From Styela clava (Eukaryota > Chordata > Ascidiacea > Stolidobranchia > Styelidae), in the NCBI RefSeq assembly GCF_964204865.1, contig NC_135251.1:9796001-9860000 (forward strand): DNA of 64,000 nucleotides, read 5' to 3'. Positions 1 through 11,700 of the stretch are shown piece by piece. How positions within the stretch are numbered: the stretch's first letter is position 1; each line of letters starts with the position of its first letter. The notes beneath the pieces are model-generated. The model had not been told where the DNA came from. It did not search any database and saw nothing but the letters and a program-made list of their open reading frames with translations. The translations under genes were made by a program, and so were the position numbers.

Positions 1-1504
1 ATACAATAAATATAAATGAAATGACATCACGTTTCTGTGAAATTTGTGGATTTTACAATGTTGAATTCCAAATGTAGATCATTTGTTATTCAGACAAAAG
101 TATTATGTACGATACCACTATTTATGTGTAAATGAATAGGAAATATTTGTCTTAGATTTTAGAAATTAATTCATTACTGAACTAAAATAAAAATTAAAAA
201 TATTTTATTCAAATATTGCTATACTGCAAAAGCTAACAAATACACAAAAATTTGATTTATATTTATACACAGTTTCAAAAATTCAAAATTATATTTGTTT
301 TTAAATGACACATGGAAAATCATATAATTTCACGAACTATTCAGGTAAACGTTAGCAACAAAACTTATATTTACAGATCAACAACATATATATTCTACAA
401 TACCTGGAGTTGGAAATGAAAATGTTGTTTTGCAGAATCAAGATACGGATGATGCTTGAAGTTCTTCTGATAATTTTAATATGTGGCTGAAACTTATATC
501 AAACAATTATATATTTTATGAAGTTCACTTGAACAATATTTGTGTTAGCATACATTTGCTTGAGCAACCGAATTTTAAATATAGGAAAATTTTAGATTGT
601 AAAGCAGCAAAAATATTGTTAAAATGAGGTTCAATTTTGAATTATAAATTCATAAAACCTATTTTGGCTAAAGAACTTTAAATTTTGTTTCTTGGTCGGC
701 ATTAATTTGTCCAATGATGTTTGTTCTAGTTCTTCTCATTCGCTTTATTAATTATGCATAATTACAACAAAATTTGTGGTTTTTGAAAAATATGGTATGA
801 ATATTAAATACAATATTATTCAATAATTGGATATATATTTTTTTCAATATAAGAATTTTTTTTTATCAACCCCTATAAGGATTTATTCAAATCAATTCAT
901 TTATGTATTTTCAATGTTATAATAATAATAAGTATTCTATTTTTCTAGGGAACGAAATAAGGTAACTATGCAACGGATACTTCACTATACACTAATTGTA
1001 AACAAAAACAGTTCAACAATTTAAATTTAAAATATTCTCGGTTTTGACATTCTGTTCCATGGTCATATTGACGAATTGTTACAAAAATGCCTCGAGTATG
1101 CAATAAACGCCTCTAAGTTATATTTTGTTGAAAATTCAATATCGTGGTGGTGGATATTGGTTAAGATAATGTCAAGTTTATAATATTATTTTCCATGAAT
1201 TGTTATACGAACTCCACAGAAGTGAATGAAATTCATTATATGTTGATAATAAAAGATCCTTGTTATAGGATCATGCTTCGAAAATGTAGGCGCCAGTATA
1301 TATTGAATATTTAGCGTAATGGAGTACAAGTGAGATAAGTTGTAATCAATTGTAGTCTTCGTTATATGGCATTTCATTACATGAACTGATAGTAAGTTAG
1401 AACGTTGAAATGTATAAATCCTGAACACTGAGACGAGCAGTCGATTGATGGACTGCTAATTTTACATTTATAACTCCAGATTGTGCATAGGTAAACGGTA
1501 GGTT
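1..1504 (+). repeat. 3' end and downstream flank of receptor unit, copy 1 of 3
   Basis: The region shows continuous similarity to 28805-30180 and 35350-36840: last intron, terminal exon and roughly 900 bp of downstream flank. Apart from the 83-bp exon I see no coding sequence. It shows that a further receptor gene lies upstream of the window. Confidence 0.8.
377..459 (+). CDS. Gene 0: terminal coding exon (tyrosine-motif tail) of an upstream receptor copy
   Basis: This is an 83-bp last exon after an acceptor ending ttacag. In phase 1 it reads DQQHIYSTIPGVGNENV and ends at TGA. It is paralogous to 29223-29305 and 35768-35850, which end two other copies of the same receptor. The rest of this gene (transmembrane exon and upstream) lies left of the window; bases 1-376 are its last intron. 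It keeps the YSTI motif, but the second tyrosine (GYENV in the other copies) is Asn here (codon 415-417). Identity as a coding exon rests on conserved length, phase, splice site and stop across three copies. Confidence 0.8.
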
Positions 1505-1774
1505 ATTACTTATCGATCTTTAGATCGGTAAGTATGTTGATAGGTATTTGTCTGTTTGTCTGTCTGTTTGTTTGTTAGATGCACGCAATATCTCACGAAG
1601 GCGTGGTTGAATCTGCTCCAAATTTTGAATGTGCATTCATCATGCAGAAGCCTATTGATTTTGGATGAATTATGTCGTTTAGTTAGCGAGGTATTAATAA
1701 ATTAGTGATGAGACGGGCGGTGTCACTATAAGGTCATGGATCGAAACCACCGGTCTCTGACCGATATTCTCGTT
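1505..1774 (+). mobile_element. Hairpin-ended ~300 bp interspersed repeat (family R1), copy 1
   Basis: It begins with a near-perfect hairpin (acttatcgatc / gatcggtaagt), followed by a tgtctgtttgtctg tract and a conserved core (gatatctcacgaa-like, gcattcatcat, cctattgattttgga). It ends near ggtctctgaccgatattctcgtt. The paralogous spacer at about 36840-36860 runs from ggttatta straight to gggtcatcgcgat without it, so this is an insertion. No ORF. Other copies are at 6771, 15245 and 55336. The class is not identified. Confidence 0.75.
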
Positions 1775-1789
1775 AATCGGTCACCGCGA

Positions 1790-4650
1790 TCATATTCTTG
1801 CAATTTCTCTTTATATACTCTTTCATTCTAATATAGACTCGCTTTCCATTAGCTTTAAGTAGGCTATCATGCATAAATATTAATAGCATCCATACTTAAA
1901 GAACAAAATACGCACATGAAATAGCATTACCTTTCATACTAAAGTAGTGACGTGAAGAATTAGCAGGCTCGTTGAAACTTGTAACACAGAGACTTAAACT
2001 AAAGAACATTGGTGGTAAATGGGCAATATAAAACAATTTGTTGACCGGTTATAAAGCTCGAGTCGGTTTTATTTAAAAATTCCCAACAAGATATTAAACG
2101 TATCGTAGTAAAACGCAATTGAAAGGGAAGTTGACAAATCTCATTCATAACGTTCAGAGAAAAATATACTGATACATAAAAACTTGTAACAAATATCGTC
2201 ATATGAGATTTCGTGGATAGATTTTTATCAGTATGCGACTGCTTGCTTCCAATTTAACAGCTGAAATTAGTTCAATCAGTTCAATGACTCCACGAGTGCG
2301 CCATTTGAGCAAATCTTACTTTGCATAAAAATGTGTTGTAACAAAATAAACACGGAGTTTCAACATTCTTTTACTAGCAATTGTAATATAAACGATTTAA
2401 TCGGTCAGTAAAATAATAAAGCTCTTTAAAATTGAAACTTCTAGGACATGGGATTTTTATCAATACCGCAATACTTATACTTTAATTTCTTAAAAAAAGT
2501 TTGTGAATCATTCATAATTTATAAAATTGTGATTAGTAATTTGAATCAGATTATACCCATTTATTTCACAATTACGGAGAAAATTTAGTTTATTATCATT
2601 CTGAGTTTACTTCCATTAAAATATCAAATTGAACTATTTCATCTAAGTACGAACAATATTTCATTAGTTGCCTACTACTTTCATATAACTGTGGGCGTGA
2701 TGAGAAGGTGCAGGGGGCAGCAGTGACGAAACGCAGATCTGAAGAAGAAAACCAAAGCAAGAAACAATAAATTGCTTCGTTATTTTGTTTGTGCTTTATA
2801 TTTCTTCATTAAAATATAGAAACGCCAATCATGCAACATAACAATAACGGTATTTTCATTCTTTGATATAATTAAAAGTCACTAAAATCACAGTAATATG
2901 ATCACATCGGGGTTTTCCCGATTGCGGCCAGCAAGGCCTCTTAAAAATTGTTTGCGGCCCGTTAATCTTGCAACCTTGGGCCACCCTGCGTTACACGCAT
3001 TGAGAAGAAACTTAAGACATACGTATTACTTATTATAAACTCTATTTGGAAATTATTTTTCCGCATGTAATGAATTACAAATACAGTGGACTGGTAGCAG
3101 TGGACATACTGTAGCAAAATTTAATGTATAACAAAATGAGAAATTTTGTTCAAGTTCTTAGCAATCTGAAATCAATATTAACTGTGCAATATTTCATTCT
3201 CTGGTGTACTTGAGGGTATATAATTGAAAGTCAAAAAAAGAAAATATATACTAAACCGAAAATCTTTGAGTGGTAATTTATGCTAGTATCAACATGTGAG
3301 ATACATCATCATGTGAAATATTAATATGGCTTCTCTCCTGATTGTATTTAATTAATTGAACAATTGTCAGTCATCAAAATACATACATGCGCACGGTGGC
3401 GATGAAGGGCTTGAAAAATATTTATATATATTCTATAACTTCATCGACGAAAAGGAGAATTTGTATTAGCAGCCGTGGATAGCTTGAGTAGAAATTTAAC
3501 GAAATCCCATTCGGATATTCAGAATAATTTGTTTATCACACTTATTTAAGATTATCATATTTTTTCATCCTCAATATTGCTTCGTATTTTCTCAGTTTAA
3601 ATATATATATATGTTGATTGAATGAGTTAATTAGATTCATATTGCTTAACTATAACAAACTATAACAAAAATAAACTTCAAATTTATAAAATGTTACAAA
3701 CGACAAATTGCAGTTTAGTGTTCACCATTGAGATTTTGTATCGGTAAAAAGATAAAGATATACACAATACGAAAATTACACAGTAAACCTTGAGCAAATA
3801 TTTATTATTTACCGATCGATGTGTTTCACTTAGCAATGTAAATTCCGGAACCTCCATTCTTTATTGTATCAAACAGTATGAGTGCAGTATAAAAGTTAAA
3901 CACCGTCAGTAACGTTTGACTGTAGTACAGTAAAAGATTCGTATTTCAAAGTTTAAAAGATTTTATGAATTGGATATTTCTCTTTATCTCTGTCTACGTT
4001 AAATGAGTTGAATTTTTAGGAACACATATGATTGAAGATGTATAGGTTGCTATAGATTTCATGCTGCAAGAATCAAAATCACATTGTAATACATGGGGCT
4101 ATTCGAACCTTTTTTCAAACAGTGAATCGTAAGGTATTTGAAAGCAACTACACAAAGTAAATATAAATTGATAATAATATGGATGTAATTTTGAGAGTGA
4201 AAATTAGTTTAATATTATCCATGAGGATAACATTATTTAATAAAAAATAAAATGTTGAGAAGGTAATTGTTCAATCCATTCAAAGCAGATGCAGGTATGT
4301 TTTGTACAGCAGATATTTTAATAAATTGGTAATTACTCTTCTATTCAAAACAATCCTTCATATATTAGTATCATTATTTGATTTGAATTGCTTTGAATTA
4401 GAGTAAAATAAATATCATCAATTACCAAATTTTAGCAAGATATTTCTGTATCTCTATAACCCATACAACTGTATTTATTTTAGCACATTGTAGAAAATAC
4501 ATATTTTCCGTTCAAATACTATATCAGAGCTTATTTTTCAATATAATATTATCTGTCGTACAGGATTCTCCAGCAATTAGTAAAGATACCAAACTAGCAA
4601 TTTTATGCCTTAGAAACCATATACTAAATTAAATTATCAAATATAAATTT
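1790..4650. other. Intergenic spacer between gene 0 and gene A
   Basis: I find no supportable gene. The stretch is paralogous, with interruptions, to about 36850-39570 and 43930-44950 in the next spacer. It contains the hAT relic at 2903-2998 and a short (AT)n run at 3600-3612. The position of that run corresponds to the site of the 4.3 kb insertion in the other spacer. Confidence 0.6.
2903..2998 (-). mobile_element. hAT-type terminal relic
   Basis: On the minus strand it reads like a hAT non-autonomous end, with GGTGGCCCAA followed by GGGCCGCAAAC and GGCCTTGCTGGCCGCA. The same family occurs in the opposite orientation at about 20013-20080 (cgggtcgcag, ggccttgcgggccgcag, aaaccccgaagtgat) and 60530-60595. 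No transposase is present. Confidence 0.5.
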
Positions 4651-4654
4651 ATAT

Positions 4655-5310
4655 ACAGAATGTACATGAAGTCTCTTTACAATTAAAAAAAAATAATACA
4701 AAGTGAGATGATGAGATATGGCAACGGCGATTGTTTTATGTTATTCAGTATTTCCTAAAGTTTTCATTGACACATTTTATATACTTCTAAACATTTAATT
4801 AAAATTACCATTACTCTATTTGATACACTTGTATATGGGCATCATTAGTTGCACGAAGCAGCATGTTCACTGCAAATTCTTTTCGCTGCTGGTATGTCGT
4901 TTGGCTGAAGTACCTGTAACATTTGCACTTTGTAAGCATACAATCATAAATTCTTGTTTTAGGACTTTGTGCACGGTTGAACTCGGTAATTTCAATTGTA
5001 TGGCAGCAGTACGGTTGGACTTTATAGGGAAACGTTGAACCGCTTGCCCTACACGCTCGATGTTTTTTTCATATGTTCTCGGTCGCCCACTCCTCCTTAC
5101 ATTGAATACTGTCCCTGTCCCCATAAATTTCTTGTGCCATAAACGAACTGAAGAACGTGAGAATGGGTGTTTTCCATACCTATTACTGTAGTTTTGCTTG
5201 AACTGAACATCTGATTTTGTCTCAATGAACCAGGATACACATTGCCCTTTTTTTGAAAAGCAGTAATTTCACGGGGGCTCGGTTCATATAATTCAATCAT
5301 TAAACATAAG
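4655..5310 (-). mobile_element. Degraded DUF4817/mariner-like element upstream of gene A
   Basis: Two overlapping minus-strand reading frames (5300-5097 and 5124-4867) together give the N-terminal part of a mariner/IS630-type transposase. The motifs are MGTGTVFNVRRSGRPRTYEKN and an HTH-like stretch ending LKLPSSTVHKVLKQ. This is the GRPR plus HTH layout typical of DUF4817 proteins. A frame change separates the halves, and no DDE catalytic domain follows. A terminus resembling the common mariner end (gaatgtacatgaagtctcttt) lies near 4660. The same insertion sits upstream of gene B (44960-45620), so it predates the duplication. Confidence 0.7.
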
Positions 5311-5660
5311 AAATTTTTTTATAAGAAATATTATCTGGAACAATAAATTTCAGTGTCAATAAAAACTTTATGAAATACTGATTAACGTGAAACAAACCTT
5401 ATTGCACTCTCTCGAATGACCGGAAAAAATGTTTTGCTGCTTCTTGAAGATGCTCGAATACATTTTGAACGGCCAGCTCATTTTGGTGAAGCGTTAGGAT
5501 GTTACAAACCCCAATTAGAAAGCATAAAAAAGTTGCCTTAAAAAACTAACAATGATCTCTTTAGTTTGTGTATTTAAAAAAAATATATATTGTACTTACA
5601 ATTTTTCTGTTATGCTTGACTGAAGATTACGATTATATGCAAATTAGTGTAAATTTAACA

Positions 5661-5727
5661 ATGGCGAAGATAACTTGGACATGTATCATTGTATTTGTGT
5701 CAATATTAAAGGCTGTGAGGGCTCAAG
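5661..5727 (+). CDS. Gene A exon 1: signal peptide
   Basis: It encodes MAKITWTCIIVFVSI, then LKAVRAQ: a short basic start, a hydrophobic core and an A-x-A-like cleavage region (AVRA before Q). It ends in phase 1 at caag/gtatgt. An AT-rich TATA-like stretch (aatatatattg) lies about 70-80 bp upstream. The paralogous exon of gene B (45980-46046) confirms the start, because the upstream in-frame ATG is shifted out of frame there. Confidence 0.8.
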
Positions 5728-8700
5728 GTATGTATCGGAGTTTATTTTTACATTCACCTCATACAAGGTTAGTAGCAAAGTGGTATCAGATTAGTCGACT
5801 AGTCTGTAGAATTACAAATGATTTACTTTGGCATAAGAAAAACACTTGAGCTAGTTTTAGTTAGAGTTAACAAAAATTGCTAAACGCGTAGTTTTATATG
5901 AGTAATTGAAACAAATAGACTTGTACTCGACTATGCTTAAAGCCCTCAAAACAAATAGCAAAAAGGCTTTGATGAATTACGATTTGCAACGAATATAAAT
6001 GTTGCATGGCGAAAGTTCGATAGATAGTTACTGCTATAGCTATATATGGGTCGTGTTGACGCGAAGATATCATTTACATTACTGTTGTTTGTAGCAATTA
6101 CTATGACCGGCACGCATTCAACTTGATTAGTGCCTTGATTGTACAGTGGCAAGGCTTGACTTAGAATTTTAATAATTTTTCCGAATTGGACGTTTCAATA
6201 CTCGATTTAATTAGCAATTTAGAGTTTGGATATTTGTACAGAATCTGAGTAAAATAAGGGGTTTTTGAGTAATAAAGATGAACTATTGTGAACATTAGTT
6301 GAGCATTAAACTCCTAAACAAAATAATTTTGTGTGATGAATTTCGACATCGAGACAGATTTATGAATCTACTTTAAGTCGCTTGCCCAGATCATAAGTAA
6401 TTGCAATAGAAAGTATTTAATTCAGAGATTAGGACACTGTTAAGAACAAACGTGATGATAAAATTACAGAATCTGTGACCCTTTGTGTCGAGACTTAGAC
6501 AAGAAAAGGGGTCATTTTTTTTTTAAATATAGTATTTATAATACGGAAACAAATACAGAAATTAAAACTTTTCAAATCAAACTTCAAAACCCGATATTTT
6601 TGTATATAACTCGTTTGTCAAATTACGACCCGCCGTTTGCTATAATGAATTAAGAAAAATTCATATTCCATATCAACAACAATACACGGGTATAATATTC
6701 ATGGCTCCTAGGAATTGAAGCCGATTAATTATTGTTGAGACCAGGTTCCCACTATAATATTCACATCATTGTTACTTATCGATTTTAATCGGTAAGTATG
6801 TTGATAGGTATTTGTCTGTCTGTTTGTTTGTCTGTCTGTCTGTTAGATGTACGCGATATCTCACAAAAGCAGAATTAAATCTGCTCTAGATTTTGCATGT
6901 GCATTCATCATATGTCGTACCAGAAGCCTATTGATTTTGGATGAATTATGTCGTATAATTAGCGAGTTAATAATTAATTAGTGATGGGACACAAGGTGTC
7001 ACTATGGAGTAAAAGCGCTGTTTTGGGGGATCCCCTAACTTTCGATCGATAAGTCTCCGGTCCCTGACCGATATTGTCGTTTTTATATTGATACAAAATT
7101 TATGCACATTTCAGATATAATATATTAATACAGTCTCTCCCATATAACTGGTATTTATTTTTAGATGCAACAAAAATTTATGACGGATATCTTTTCGAAA
7201 GATTCGACACAGAAAAGTTATTAAGTGACGCAGAAAGGGAATGCACGGTCAGAGGAGCGTGGCTGTTTGAACCAAATACCGACGATCTGTTCAACGAATT
7301 AATAGACAACTTTATGTAAGCAAATATTCAGCATAATAGATAATAATTGATTTTGCAACTAATTTAGGCTAAAACCACAATGAATGCATCATTAGACAGG
7401 CGACCTTTTTTCAAGCACTTATTCAATATATAACAATCTTTAACATATGATATATTAATATTCAAAGTTGACTGACTCATTTTACAGTTTTATTTATTAA
7501 AGACTTTTATGGTGATTTAAATTTAATGACTTGAAATCTTGGTACACTGAGATAAAACTCAAAAATGGTTACCCACCAGTATTTGAGCTAACTCTATTAA
7601 TTCTGAAAAATTTCAATAGCGCGAAATAGTAGATAACATTATCATGAATCAGTAAACTAAAAATCGAAACAAGGGAATACCAAAGAATTTTTCCACGATT
7701 TCAACTATTTTTAAGTAGGCTGGTTTCGTGTTTATAAGACAGATATAACCCTTGTTCGATGAATATAAATTCACATGGATTTGCTTATGGTAGAATATAT
7801 TTTTCAACAGACCGTCGTCCGGTTATTATTTCATGGGTCTCAAGAAGGTTGGCGGTGAGTGGATATGGAGCGATTATAGTAAGCCGACAAATACTCATTG
7901 GTGAGATTGTTGAAATTGCAGTAAAGTATATTTTGATATAAATACTCCACTTCAACGATTCATTATTGAATAATCTGTAAAGTTGTTGTTGATGAAATAA
8001 TTGGAGGGTTGATTTAAAAAACAACTACAATCCACTAGAACGAATCGTTGCTAGATAAAATGAAGAAAGCAACATCTCAAAGATTTCATTAAATTTTAAA
8101 TACACGTGGACAATACTCGGAGTTTTAGGATGCGTGAAGATTTAGAAAACGCTTAGAATATATTTGTCCAATTTACCCTTTGTATTTAACATTATAGTAT
8201 AAGGCTTTATAAGTATAAATTTAGACTCAAATATTATTATACAGGTCAAATTCCAATGAACCAAACGAAAATGGTCAAGAATGTGCATGTGTTTTGAACA
8301 AGAAATGGGCTAGCGTGATCTGTTCTACAACTCCAAGAAAATATGTTTGTCAATCTAGTGAGATTACAATTTGTACATTCTGTTACTTGATTGACTCTGG
8401 AGTAGAGAATGCATTGCCTTGCAATCAAATGAATCAAAGATAGTTAGTGCACGCAATGTTTTCCATGTGTTTTGAATTCACAACAAGTTAGTAGAAGCAT
8501 TCCAGTAAATGTAAAATTAAAAGGAGGCAACTGCGGTATTAATGTTTTTGTGGCATAATTTTCCTCTTCTCAGGGTTTTTGAATGCACCTGTCTCCAAAC
8601 CATTTGAAGTCCAAGAATATTTTTGATTATTGAAATGTGAGCTTCAGAATTCCTATATTAGTGCAGAGTATTGATAATTTAAATGTTATTCATTTTAAGC

Positions 8701-11700
8701 TGAAATCAAACTTCTCTACAATGGATATCTGTTCGGAAGATTCGACACCGAATTACCATCGAGTGACGCAGAAAAACAATGCACGATCAGAGGAGCATGG
8801 TTGTTTGAACCCAAAACTGATGAGATGTTCAACAAATTAACAGATGATTTTATGTAAGTAAAAAAATTCATTATATTAGATAATACTTAATTGCAGTATG
8901 AATTTAAAAATGAAAACAGCAATTGCGTCATTGCACAGTCGATATTTTATTTCTTAACAAAGATCGAAATGACATTTTACGACTGTCAACGTGCTCATAG
9001 AGGTTTTCGCGAAAATATTAGTTGAAATCATATTGATTTACTTAGGTATAAATTTTCTATTAATTTTTATCAGATCAACAACAGAATGTTATCTAATGGG
9101 TCTCAGGTATTTAGCTAATAACTGGAGATGGAGTGATTGGACCGTTTACACTAAATGGACAAATACTAATCATTGGTGAGATTGTCAAAATACGGTTATA
9201 ACCTTGCATGGTTAAGTTACATCATTGGCATACTCGATTTTTTTAAAGTGAACACGGCCAAATATCTGTTTCGTAGAACTGTTGCTATAAAACAATAATA
9301 TCTAACTTTTTAACAAATATTCGAATATTATACAGGGAAAATGGCAATGTACCGAGAGGAGATACTGCAAAATGTGCATGTGTTCAGAACAAGAAATGGG
9401 TTAGCGTGACATGCTCTATAGCAAAACGATACGTCGGTCAGTCTCGTAAGTTTGAGTAATGCAACGTAATACAAGACGCATTGTCTTAAACTTGATGGGT
9501 CAATAATAATAATTGCATGGATTTATATGTATTCCACATGTATAGGAAGTGTGTAGCAGCATTTCAAAGAATGCAAAAGCAAAACAACTGCTGATCGACT
9601 GATAAGTACTAGTCATTTTGCAATGCATGGTAGCACAATGCGTAAACGTCTTTATTTAACAATAATGGACAATTGCACCAATTTATACGTTTAAACAGTC
9701 GTAATTTCTCACTTTACTAAATTATGCTTATTCATTGCATCCATTTGTGTATATTTAGTTCAGCCTCCATCGTCGACAATAATAAGTTTCGGAAATCTTT
9801 TTGAAAGATTTGGCGAAGTAGTTGAGAATTATGCAACAGCTAGCGATAGATGTGCAATAAGAGGTGCTCAGTTGGTAGAGATCAAATATAAAACTATGGA
9901 CGATAAAATAATTCAATGGATTGGGTGAGTTATTAGTATATTATCAAATGAAATTCCAGTCACGAATAATCAGAATTCAGATTCATTGGAATCGATTCTA
10001 AAGGTTGAAATATATATAATCGCTATGTGGAGTTGTCGCAAACTTTGCTATATTTCTACCTCTCCTGTCAATTGCTCGTTTCCGTGGGTCAAGGGCACGT
10101 GCCACATTTGGATCGTTTCGTATATTTTTTTCTTTTCGTACTTAAGCCATAACTCTAAGATACCTTGAAGGAGAATTCGCGAATTTGTTTCTTAACTATT
10201 CATCTTGCGCTATAGTTGGTGCATCCCAGCCTAACTGACAATAAAGTCTCTTTAACTTCCAAGATTGGCGTAAAGGTGGGTGCAAATGTTTGGGGTTGAA
10301 AATATAATTGTGTGCAAATATTCATAGGTTCAAATGTCCATGGATGCAAATGTACGCATGTACAATTGTACGTGGGTGCAAGATTCCGCGGGTGCAAATG
10401 TACGCGGGTGCGAATGTACGCCGGCTCAAATGTACGTGGGTGTAAGTATACGCGAGTGCAAATGTACTAGATGCAAATTACATAGGTGTAATTATACGTG
10501 GGTGCAATATTCCATGGGTGCAAGTGTCTGTGGGTGCAAATGTCCGTGGGTGCAAATGTTTATGGTTATAATCTGTACGAGGATGTTAATTAAAGGCTGC
10601 GCGTGCAAATGCTTGGGTGCAACTGCCCATGGATGCAAAAGTATGCAGGTGCAAATGTATGTGGGCGCAATAATAATGTAACCTCACGGACGTCTCTTGA
10701 TTCCATATGGTATTGTTTAGATGGATACGTCTTCTTGGTAATCTATGTCGATGAATCAAAATTGAGAATCGGAATCGACGATTTAGGAATCCGCTTAGAA
10801 TCGAATACTTATAAGTATAGTCATACTTAGCATTCTTAGACTCACGTTTATTAAGTGAGATAATTTGAACAGACTTAACAAATCAAACTTATTACTTCAG
10901 GCCTGAAACAAGTTCTTATCTGATGGGAATACAATATTCGACATCGAATAATGTGTGGAAATACACGAGTGACAATTCTACAATCACCTATGTGAATTGG
11001 TACGTAATGATAAACATGATTCCAGTACATAGATAATAAAAATTAGAATATAATAAGATTATAGTAAACGATATGTATGTACCAAGATAATAGCAAAAGA
11101 TAATATCTTTTGCATTCCAGTTCTCTTAACACTTCTTTCGCGCCAATATAATTTTGTTCATTTGTACAAAACACCAAATTATATTATGAGCTCAAACGTC
11201 ATTCTCAATAGTCTTAAATGCCAAGAACCTAGTTATTTGAAAAAATGTCATATCAAATGATATAGAATATCAGAATTGTCTCCCTTTGTCTGTCTTAGAT
11301 TCTAATTGCTTGCTATCCAAAGAAGTATTAATTACTTCAACAATCACAAACGGCAATACATTTATTTGTATACGCTTGGTGACATTAGGCATTACCCTAA
11401 AATTAATATTAATTGTACAATTTAAACATTCCTAATTTCGACTAACAGGCCAATTTCATTGAAAAATAACCGGCGCATTTCTCCTATTTGACTTCCTATT
11501 GTGTAATGCAATATCAATATAAGCTTTAATACAAACTGAATTAGACCGTTGCTAGATGTAGGATTATTTGGGTAATAATACTGATAGCATTACGTACAAT
11601 AAACAAGTCTAAACTTCAAACTAGAGTCGAAGCACTTGCTTTCTATTCACGCTATTCACGAACAAGTATTGTACAAGCATCCATTGATATTGGGTGATAA

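Noticed and set aside
10334-10681. 115-residue open frame (and 50339-50686 in gene B) rich in Cys, Gly and Val
   Set aside because: It is a translation of the 16-bp minisatellite inside the CTLD3 intron. The repeat length is not a multiple of three and no splice sites fit. Identity between A and B follows from the DNA similarity of the whole tract.
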